Part shown: positions 55,255-64,000 of the stretch, in pieces | Layout of the letters: each line of letters opens with the position of its first letter | How positions within the stretch are numbered: the first letter of the stretch is position 1 | Position numbers and translations under genes: made by a program | The notes under the pieces: generated by a model | What the model was told of the DNA's origin: nothing | Databases searched by the model: none | The model's input: the letters and a program-made list of their open reading frames with translations, nothing else | NCBI RefSeq assembly: GCF_027580225.2 | Contig: NC_073348.2 | Span: 26,802,501-26,866,500 of the forward strand | Reading direction: 5' to 3' | Source of the DNA: Misgurnus anguillicaudatus | Lineage: Eukaryota > Chordata > Actinopteri > Cypriniformes > Cobitidae | Length of the DNA: 64,000 nt

Positions 55255-58200
55255 TCAAAAGTCAAATTTCTTTTGCACATCAGATGCGCCAAAGACAAAG
55301 TTTGCATCCGTGGCTTCAGTTTTCAAGCACTGATCCTCACCCTCCTGAAATCAGAGAGAAAGCAAGTCAGTTAAACAGAACTAATGAATGTTTTGTTGGT
55401 GCTCAAGTCAAGTCCAAATGCATCTGCAAATAGCCCTTAAAGCAATACTTCAGTCATATATTACCCCAGGATTTACTTGCCCTCAAGCAATCTGAGATAC
55501 ACAACTCAGAATGTGTTCATCTGAAAGATGGACAGCTTAAAGGTCTTTTAACAGTAGAAAACACGGATCAGGGAACATCATCTTGCTTTAAACACCAAAG
55601 AAAGTTATTTTGTCATTAACAGAGGTAATCCACACAGCTCCAAGGGGTTAGAGGTATTTTTGGGTAACTGATGAGATTTGAAATATGGATTTTTTATAAA
55701 CCAATACAATAACTAGCTTTCGGTAACGACGCCATCTTGGATTCACGAGGGTCACAGAGCAACGTACTGATGCAATCAACCCTCACTATGCTCCAAGTCC
55801 AAGATGGGGTTACTGTAAGATTACGGTTAAAGTTATTACAAAAATCACGGCGATTTTCTTGCAGAAGACCACCTTTATTAACCCCTTGGAAATGTGTGGA
55901 TTACCTCTAAAGGATGAATGCACTTTTGGGGGGTTTAAAGCAAGATGTTCCCTGATCCTAGTTTTCGATCATTATAAAGCTTGGAACAAGGGCATTTACC
56001 AAAGTAACGTCCAAAGACGTGCATCTCTGAGTGCTTGAGGGCGAGTAAATAATGGGGTAACTTTGATATTTGGCTGGAGCAGGGTTTCCCAACAAAGTCT
56101 TACATGGCACCCCTCCCATGCAGGATGATTAAGATCTCTCCTTAAATGAAAAAACGGTTTCAGCTTCCTCCCAAAACGCACAATTAAGCTGATGAGTTAA
56201 ATTAGGCGTTTTATATAGGGAGACATCTAAAACATCCTGGGAGGGGTGCCACGTAGGACTGGGTTGGGAAGGACTGGGCTGGAGTATCCCTTTAAAGCCC
56301 GGAATACACTGCACGATTTTTGTCCTCTTATAAGATCATTACCTTATCACAATGTGCGACATGTATCGCTCAAACTCGGGCACGAGAGGCATGTAGACTG
56401 TACGATGATGACACGGAAGCTTTGGCGGCAGCGTCACACGTTGCGCAATGTCACCAGCATGCGCTCGCGGTACACAAATACCGGCACGCAGGTCGTAGTG
56501 CAAACACACTGTGCGGTGATCATGCCGAATCTCTGACACTGTCAGAAAACCATCGTAGGCCATCCCTGGACGCAAGACCGGGAAAACGGCCGTCTTTGAA
56601 CCTCTCTTATTGTACGACATAAGACCACCGATGAAGAGCCACGATCACAGAAATCGCGCCGATAGGTTCACGATGGCAATCTTTCGTCTGGGACAGCCAA
56701 TAATCGTGCAGTGTATCCCGAGCTTAAGAGGAAAGCGACTTAGCATTACATAAACATCAGAAACACAGTAGTAACACTACAAATACCCCCCCCAATTAAG
56801 CAATGCCCACCTCACTAAAATACTTGTCAATGAGAGCCTGAGCAGCCCTGTACACCGCATTGTTCTCATGGTTTTGGAGGAATTCGATTCGATCCAGTCC
56901 GCCCACTTCCTCCACCAACAAACTGAGTTTATCCACCTCCCCGAGTTTCTCGGCAGCCTGTGGAAGACGCAAAGGTAATGCTAGCAAATTCTTTACAGGG
57001 ACTTACAATCCCACACAGAAACTGTGACTCACCAAGAAGATATTGTTAACGGCATCTAGGATCACCAGAACCGTCTTGGTGTCTTTAACCTGAAGTAAAG
57101 ACAAGATTGCCTCTAGAGCACCACATTTGACCAGGTGTACCACTTGGTCAACGGTTCCACCACTTGTGTAGTTGGTCACCGCCCAGACAGCCTCTCGCTG
57201 GGTTTTGAAATCGCCCTGCAAACAGACAGTTTATCTGCAAAGCTTAATCGAAAACAGACCCCTTAGCCCAGAGCTGATGTTCTTCAAAACGCACAAACAC
57301 ATTTATGAATTTTAAACACAAGTTAGTTCCAATATTAGCAGTGTTTACCACAAGCATTTGTAAACGGATGAGGATAGCGCATTGCCTTTGGGATATGGCA
57401 CTAGCGCCTTTGATTTTCAAATCAAAGTAGTGGCGTAGCTGCAAAAATGAAAACATGCAGACTTTTTGGACAAACTGAGTATCCACTTGCTTCAAAGTGT
57501 GTCTTATACGGTTTTGACAAAAGGCATCAGATATACCTTTTGCGAACTGAACCAAAACTACTCTTTAAAGTGACCCAGGGACTGCTGATCAATCTGACCT
57601 TGTGTGATCCTCAGATTTACCAATTCTTAATAGCCTAAAGGCAACTACTGTATATGGGGACAAAGTTACAAGACTAAGCAAGGCTTTACAGCATACATTT
57701 TTTAGGAGATCAACTAGAGGAGGCAGTAAGCCACATGTGATGAGCTGTTGAATCTGCTGGCAGGGCCCAGCTGCAATGTTGGAGACGGCCCAAGCAGCCT
57801 CCTTCTGTATACTGGACTTGGGGTGGCGCATCAGCTGGGGCAGAGCGCCCAGCACACCTGCATCAATGGCCGCTTGTGTCTGGAGGTCTGAGCCACTCAC
57901 GATGTTCCCAATAGAGCGCAGGGCTGGGGTCTAGAGTGTACCAGTATGAGAGAAACGAACAGTTTGTTCCAGACATCCTAAGAACTGGGTCTATAAACGA
58001 TTGCAGATAAAATTCAGGTAGTGAAGCCACCGACCAGCAATATTGGTATGCTTAACCACAGGAGGACGACAACAGCTGACAGCTAATGTGTTAACCTAGA
58101 ATGGCCCAGTGTGCGGATCAATTGAACAAGACTTGGGTCTTTAAAGAAATTTGACATCCCTGACACTCATATTGTTGGCAAGTCATGATAGGTTTCATAG

Positions 58201-61200
58201 GCAGGGTCACATTTTATGGGCTTAACAGACAGACTTAACCCAAGTGTTAATGGATATGCAGTCTTTACAATAAATGATTTCCTATCAAGTACCACATGTG
58301 GGCATACCAATATGGCAGCACATCTACCTCAATTTTTGCCGATTTTATATTATGGCTCAATGGTTACATTACTGTACTTACCACCACTGCAAGTTCCTCA
58401 AAACCCAAGAGCTCAACCAATCGTGAAAGGATACCAGTCTTTATCACTACATCAATTCGCTCATTGGGTCCATCTGTGAGGTAAGAAATGGCCCAGCATG
58501 CATCAGACAGTATGGACTTGTCACTGTGGTGAAGCAGTTGAATAATCGATGGGAGCATTTGCTGGACGGCACTGAATCGCGGGAAAGGATTCTTGTTCCT
58601 GCAAAGGTTTGATAGGGTCCACGTCAGGTTGCGGAGGTATCCAACCTACAAAAAAAATATAGGGGGTTATATGCTGCACTTTTAGATGACAGTTTATGCA
58701 ACTTTGGATAGGATTGTGTTTCCAGAAGAAACGCTGAATTTGGTTAATGAAAGTGACTGCATTTTGCAGCCAGACTGCAAAAATCATCAGTTTTCTTGAA
58801 GGTGGAACTTTGGACTAGAGCAGCCATACGGAGCATTGCACCTCCCCATTCTTAGTAACAGAACTGCAGTATCTTGCAAATATATATAGTTTTAGGAAAT
58901 ACTCACTGGGGCGTCAGGTGTGAGTCGCGCCAACAACGCAGGAATGACACCACAATCGATCAGTGCATCACGATATGATGGACCATCACCTGTGGAGAAA
59001 TATTAACAAGTAGTTTCCAAAATTTGTTAAAGTACTATTAAAATTGGATTTAATAAGTTTACTACAGTGGTTTGCTGAAAATAGATTAATGCCCAATCCC
59101 ATTTCTCCATCTTACCCCTTTATGTAAGTGTAAGGCCCAATTGGGATAGCCCTTACGCACACATGAACGTGCAAAACTAATGGGTAAGAGGTAAAAAATG
59201 GGATAGGGCTTTAATCACCTTAAGCTTTTAATTGGTCTACAAAACTGGTTTTAGCACAGTCACCAGGTAAAACCAACTAAACACTAACTTGGCCAGGTTG
59301 GAAGACCAGCTTAGGATGTTTTAAGCATTTTTTCAGTAGGGTACAAATTTTTAGATGATGGTCCCGACAAAAATTTTAACATTCCTCCGATTCTTCCGAA
59401 AGTGTAAAGTAATCTCACCAGCAATGTTGCCTAAAGCCCATACAGCTTGCTCGCTGATGTTCAGCATTGGTGAAGCCAGTAGGGCGATGAAGGCTGGCAC
59501 CGCTCCATGCTCAACCACCTGCTGTGTGTGCCAAGAGGTGCCAGATGCGACATTAGTGAGAGACCACGCAGCCTCAAACTGCAGAGTGGGATCATCGTGC
59601 CTCCCCAAAAACTCCACAAAGCGACTCAGCAGTCCCGCCTCAACGATCTCCTTCAGAGGAGGGTTCCTCTCCCGGGACAGCAGCTTCCTGTATGGATTAA
59701 ATTGACAGTCGGTGATGAGGAGGTTTGAAGAAAATTAAGATTGATTTAAGATTTAGATTGATTGTTGTACCTAGCTGCTTGACAGCCTTGTCTTTGACTT
59801 TCTGGACAATTACTGTTCACATTTGCAACGATGTCTAGGATCGTGGCCGATATGATCTTGACAGAAATAGAGTTGCATGAGTATTGCACAAATTAGTAAG
59901 AAAAATGTATATAGAGAGATTAAAAAGATTTTAAAAAAAAAATGTTATTTTCAACTCATGGTTGTGTCAAAAAGGGAGAAACAGGTCACATTGGGGTAAA
60001 AAAAAATCTAAAGTTTAGTTTGTGCTCACGCAAAGCCTTCATGTGCAGAATTTATTTTCCAAGTTTAGTTTCGCACGTGACTAAACTTTAATTTTCGCTC
60101 CATGTCCCTTTAGGGGCTCCTTAAATATAACCCTCGCATTTTTAGAGTAAAAGTAACGGTTTACATAATAAAAAAGGTAACTGCAAATAAAAAGTTAAAA
60201 AGTGAGTTAAAAGTATAGTGACAAAAATGGTTTGGCAAGATAAAAGCATGCTTCAGGGATATTTCAATGCACATACACAGTTTATTTATGTTGATTTTAT
60301 GCGATAAAAAATTACATTTGCACCATTTTTGTGAAAGTTAAGACTAAATGGACCTGAAAATGTCAAATGGTGTAACCACCAATTGCACCAAAGAATGAGA
60401 AATTGAATAATTTAGCCACCTTGATGACAGGTAAGCGTAATCACCAAAAAATCAATTTAAATATTTTTAGTCACTTCTAAATGTAAATGAATGTTTTTGT
60501 AATATTTGTCCAGACATATGCTGAAAACAGTTTTCGAAAGAATCTTTGACAAATGTAAAAAGTAAAAAAAATCATTACACTAAACTAGATGATAACAGGC
60601 TACATTTTATTCCACTTTTATGGATTTATTTTTCATTTAAAAATAAAAACATTAGTTACACCACACTGACATTTTTGCTATCCCCCAATTATTATTTTAA
60701 AATGAAATAAAACCAGAAATTTTAGACTTGATGCTAAAAAATAGTATGCAAGTAGGCCTAATCTACTAATTTATTTTGAAATGTTAACCCTTTTACATTT
60801 AATTGAACCACACGGACACAAAATAATTAACGTCACGTCATTGGCCCGAAAACGAAGTAAAAGCAATAAAAGTCTGTAAAAATACCACAAACAAGTAACA
60901 AGGGAAAATTTAAGTTTAAGTTGGTAAGGTAAGAGTTAACCAAAGTAGTAACTTAAAATGTAAGAGAAAATTTATGAATGAACACCTGCTCGTTGTCAGT
61001 GTTAAACTCAGGTGACAGAGGTTCCTCATCTCCATGGGACGAAATATTTCTCCTCTTCAAAATACTTTCAACCCTTTGAGCTTTTCTGAGCTCAACGCAC
61101 TCAGCGATTCTGCGGTCGCGCATTTTCTGTAAACACACACATACAGCTCGTGAAGGATTACACAGATTTCGCCGTGAAAAGATAACCAGAATGACAACTT

Positions 61201-61268
61201 ACCGTCGGCTCTTTGCCCTTATTTTTGAACTTAGACATTCGTTTATCAGACAAATTTTCTGTAGGCAT
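55255..61268 (-). CDS. kpna2-like: Importin subunit alpha of the KPNA2/KPNA7 clade
   Basis: Nuclear-import adaptor that binds NLS cargo and importin-beta. Exons in transcript order: 61268-61203, 61126-60986, 59856-59771, 59687-59419, 58989-58907, 58645-58382, 57930-57697, 57215-57033, 56957-56811, 55344-55255. All borders are GT-AG, all phases agree, 520 aa plus stop (KPNA2 529, KPNA7 516). Residues 1-65 form the importin-beta-binding domain ([27 protein letters not shown]). ARM repeats follow with the full NLS-binding array in canonical order: W-SLTN, W-ALGN, W-TLSN, W-AISY, R-SIGN, W-AVSN, W-AVTN. The C terminus is acidic (EEGEDQ) and ends KKFDF, like the end of KPNA2. The IBB lacks the usual run of four arginines (has RDRR). 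[18 protein letters not shown] resembles both kpna2 and kpna7, so I cannot settle the paralogue. All key residues are intact. Confidence 0.93.
55437..56295. mobile_element. TTAA-flanked fold-back in importin-alpha intron 9, with nested insert
   Basis: TTAAAGCAATACTTCAGTC ... GGAGTATCCCTTTAA. The arms pair through ACTTGCCCTCAAGCA / TGCTTGAGGGCGAGT and CTCCAAGGGGTTAGAGG / AACCCCTTGG. About 200 bp (56,083-56,279, GGGTTTCCCAACAAAG...TTGGGAAGGACTGG) looks inserted near the right end. Confidence 0.65.
56292..56727. mobile_element. TTAA-flanked MITE, AGCCCGGAATACACTGCACGAT-type
   Basis: Ends GCCCGGAATACACTGCACGA and TCGTGCAGTGTATCCCGAGC, TTAA at 56292-56295 and 56724-56727. It abuts the previous element and shares its TTAA. 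CpG-rich interior with chance ORFs on both strands. Confidence 0.8.
59985..60125. mobile_element. Relative of the 31845-32480 element
   Basis: GTCACATTGGGGTAAAAAAA, TCTAAAGTTTAGTTTGTGC and CTCCATGTCCCTTTAGGGGC match the outer element in fat3 intron 2, here without the MITE insertions. Confidence 0.6.
60130..60980. other. Importin-alpha intron 2, AT-rich
   Basis: No recognised feature. Confidence 0.25.
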
Positions 61269-61420
61269 TTTGGCACTTGATAAAGTTGCTTAATGCCGAT
61301 AACACCGTGTAAGCTTTTACAAAAACTCCCAACAAACTGATAAGCAAGGAGTCTATCCAACAACAAACTACCACCTGCCAAGAGCATTAAATAGGTAGAT
61401 AAGCACAATTATAAACAGGT
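61269..61420 (-). promoter_or_regulatory. Putative importin-alpha promoter
   Basis: On the minus strand, a TATA-like TTTATAA (61409-61415) lies ~145 bp upstream of the start codon. CAGGTG-type E-boxes occur near 61,374 and 61,415. Such E-boxes occur in fish oocyte-expressed genes, which would suit a maternal importin alpha; this is inference from motif presence only. Confidence 0.3.
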
Positions 61421-61429
61421 GATATTAAT

Positions 61430-62715
61430 TTGATGCCCACGACGCAACAGGTTAGATGGTTGTGCATATGAAAAGTTTCATAACGATAAATGTCAACCGC
61501 TATTCGTATTAAAATATGAATAAACTGTTTTTATAAAAAAAATGTTTGCATGCGCATAACAATTAAAAAAAAATGTTTATTGACATCTGTGTTCCAGTGC
61601 CATCTAGAGGCCATCTGTAGGTACATGCGCTGTTTGTAGTTTTGTGCTGTTTCTCACAAATCCTTTAGATACCTAAACCTGCATATTTGCTGGCTTTGCC
61701 CGTTCTCATTTTTCTTTGTTTCTCTAAGGAAACTTATATGTGTCTGCTCGGGGAAATAAAACAAAAGTTCAATTAGATTTGTACCGATCTGTGCCTGATA
61801 TGTATTGATTGCAATTTTAATATTTCTACAGAGGCAAACATATTTTGATAATATGTCTGAAAGCTCGATTATAGTGACATGCTCACTTTGATTTCTTAAA
61901 AAAAAGGGGGGGCAAGCATTAAATGTTTTTCTAAAACAGACCTATTGGCAATCTCACATTATTACAGATTTGCTTAAACTGTTTAACTAAAATCAAGTCT
62001 GATTGTGACGAAGTATATCACAATGACTTAAATAGCTCTAGAAAAATGTTCACGGTTTGATTGATTTCATAACTGGTAGAGATGTGTTTTTTCAACCAGA
62101 TGGCGCTGTGCCTGTACGACTGAGCCAAATTGCAAGATTTAGAAATAAACCATTAACAAGAATTTACATTACATTAATATATAATACATTTGATCTAGAT
62201 GAATTTCATATTTCTTATATTAATAAACATTTACATGATCGTAGGCTACTGCATTTACATTCATTTATTTTAAAGACGTTTTAACTCAAGTGACTTGCAG
62301 TGCATTCAATATATTTTTGTCAGTCTGTTTCGTGATCGAACCCATAACCTTTGCGTTGCTAGCGCAATGTTTTACCAATTGTCAGATTTAAAATGGCTTA
62401 AAGCAGGAAATTGCAAAAACTTCTCACTCAGTTCTTAGGAAATAACCATGGTTTAAATATAGTGAACGTTAAGTGTAAGTTTATAACTACATGTTTAAAC
62501 TATTTTTCCTGTGTGTAAATATATGCCTATTATGGTTTTAGAAACCAATGTTTTAAAAATGTGATTAAATAGCCTAATTTACTTACAAATTCAATTAATA
62601 TTTATATGCTAAACCTGTTACTTTTGAGTTTCTAATTCTTTGTTTATTCGGTTGTATTAAACATACATATTTTGCTAGATGTTTCTTAATTTTCAGTGAG
62701 AGGTAAATAGAAGCA
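61430..62715. other. Intergenic spacer between importin-alpha and grm5
   Basis: AT-rich. An inverted tRNA-SINE head fragment is at ~62,335-62,390 (GAACCCATAACCTTTGCG, CTAGCGCAATG). No gene recognised. Confidence 0.3.
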
Positions 62716-62717
62716 TG

Positions 62718-62845
62718 AAGTCACGTGACGCGCGCGAGACTTGTCACTGAAGTGAACGCGCGCATCTCTCGCGCTCATACACCCAGAGACGCTCGAGCTG
62801 GTGCTGTATTGACACAAGAAAATCTCCCCAAAAGATGACCGAACG
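62718..62845 (+). promoter_or_regulatory. grm5: Probable grm5 CpG-rich promoter / non-coding exon 1
   Basis: A short island dense in CpG (GACGCGCGCGAG, GAACGCGCGC) begins with a palindromic E-box GTCACGTGAC (62720-62729; USF/TFE-type) and ends in a consensus donor ACG|GTAAGT (exon end 62845). It precedes the grm5 coding exon by ~0.94 kb. The join to 63781 is inferred. Confidence 0.5.
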
Positions 62846-63432
62846 GTAAGTTTCATTCATATTCCTCTTGTTTTTATTGTTATTGACCGCGATAACTGTT
62901 TGTGCAGGATGGTTAATTAAAGCAGCTGCTTTGACTTTCACACTTTTTCTTAGCGCTCCAATGCCATCACACACTCGGTCTAAATCACATCACTCATAAG
63001 TTTACGGTCAGGTTTCTGTTAGATTTAATTGTAGTGTGCTTAATTTGTCCATTACCAATATATAGTGACTTTATGTACCACAGTTTGATTTTCTTTGCTA
63101 TGTTTATGGGTTTTTATGACCGTATTTCAGTACCATGGATAGCTCCAAAATAGCTTTCCGTGTAAACGCCTGTCACGTGTTATTTTGATATTATGAATAA
63201 CATTTGATTTGTGCTAACAGTTATGGAAATTTTAATAGTAAAGAGGCTATATAAATATTTATGTAGGCTATATCATTATATTTTGGGTCTCAGTTTATGA
63301 TTCTTAAATTAATAGATGAATCTTATTAGTTTGAATCAATGCTTTTTTAAATAGTGCAAACTGTTTGATTGCGAATCATTGTTTAAGGCAGGTTAATGAT
63401 GATGCATCGTATTATTGACTAGCAAAAAAAGA

Positions 63433-63545
63433 GTTCATGTAGCTCAGCTGGTAGCGCATTGGGTTAGCAATGCAAAGGTCATGGGTTTAATGCCAAGCGA
63501 ACAAACATATGCATAAAATGTAATGTAAAAAGCCACACAAGATAT
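63433..63545 (+). repeat. tRNA-like SINE in grm5 intron 1
   Basis: TGTAGCTCAGCTGGTAGCGC (A-box) and GGTCATGGGTTTAATGCC (degraded B-box) followed by GCATAAAATGTAATGTAAA tail. It looks like a tRNA-Ala-like head; degraded B-box and no closing acceptor stem argue against a functional tRNA. Confidence 0.6.
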
Positions 63546-63820
63546 ATGGATCACAGTTTTTTTCAAGTGAAACTTTGTTTTTTCCTGTAATCTTGAGGAG
63601 ATTATTTTGAGAAAGGCAGCAAAATCCTCACACTTCAGAAAAAGACGTTGCCCTGGCGACAGCTCATCCTTCTCACGATTCTCAACAAATATGCACCTCT
63701 GTGATTCAGTGGGAGGTTGATGATCTCCTGGATAATGTTTAGAGGACGTGTTTTCCTGAACCTCTTTCTTGACTTTTTAGATGCACTGAGGGACCCACCA
63801 GCATTCCACACTGTGTCTGA

Positions 63821-64000
<180 letters not shown>

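Noticed and set aside
56246..56622. Plus/minus ORFs of 93-100 aa at 56.2-56.6 kb
   Set aside because: Located in the CpG-rich interior of a TTAA-flanked MITE; open in three frames because of base composition.
63433..63505. Possible functional tRNA
   Set aside because: A-box is good but B-box is degraded, stems do not close and a SINE-like tail follows; called a SINE. Similar heads at 38,806 and 52,888 were treated the same way.

Overview
The window is vertebrate nuclear DNA from a teleost fish, most likely an otophysan/cyprinoid. The genes have many GT-AG exons, and the introns are packed with short fold-back DNA transposons, hAT and Tc1 elements and tRNA-derived SINE pieces of the kind common in cyprinid genomes. 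I saw no bacterial, phage or plasmid signature.

Four protein-coding genes are present. (1) Positions 1-~44,900, minus strand: the 5' three quarters of the giant atypical cadherin gene fat3. I resolved thirteen coding exons plus a probable non-coding exon 1. They join in phase from the signal peptide (exon 2, start codon at 44,139) to cadherin repeats at 768, giving about 3,297 codons. The rest of the gene (last cadherin repeats, laminin G/EGF domains, transmembrane segment, cytoplasmic tail) lies left of the window. (2) 45,443-54,299, plus strand: chordc1 (Morgana/CHP-1, an HSP90 co-chaperone), eleven coding exons, head to head with fat3 across about 0.67 kb. (3) 61,268-55,255, minus strand: an importin-alpha gene of the KPNA2/KPNA7 clade, ten coding exons, 520 aa, tail to tail with chordc1. 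(4) 63,833 to the right edge, plus strand: the start of grm5 (metabotropic glutamate receptor 5), probably preceded by a non-coding CpG-rich exon at about 62,720-62,845.

fat3, chordc1 and grm5 are also neighbours, more loosely, on human 11q14, so this looks like a conserved syntenic block with an importin-alpha gene between chordc1 and grm5. The products act in different places (cell-surface adhesion and polarity, cytosolic chaperone, nuclear import, synaptic receptor). The sequence gives no reason to think they form one pathway; possible co-regulation is limited to the shared fat3/chordc1 promoter interval.

Most remaining sequence is mobile-element debris, often nested two or three deep. 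Examples are a decayed Tc1-type element whose transposase has DD36E spacing (12,085-13,188); two hAT-like elements with perfect 8-bp target duplications (40,211-40,703 and 49,732-51,052); a ~169-bp intronic satellite whose own TTAA was used as an insertion site (35,283-36,830); and a five-copy cluster of ~195-bp palindromic MITEs, two of them inside another element (31,498-33,224). I did not find a convincing undescribed gene system. The most useful leads are a splice-junction anomaly in chordc1, a possible grm5 upstream ORF, the clean empty-site/filled-site transposon evidence, and repeat-poor intronic islands that may be regulatory.
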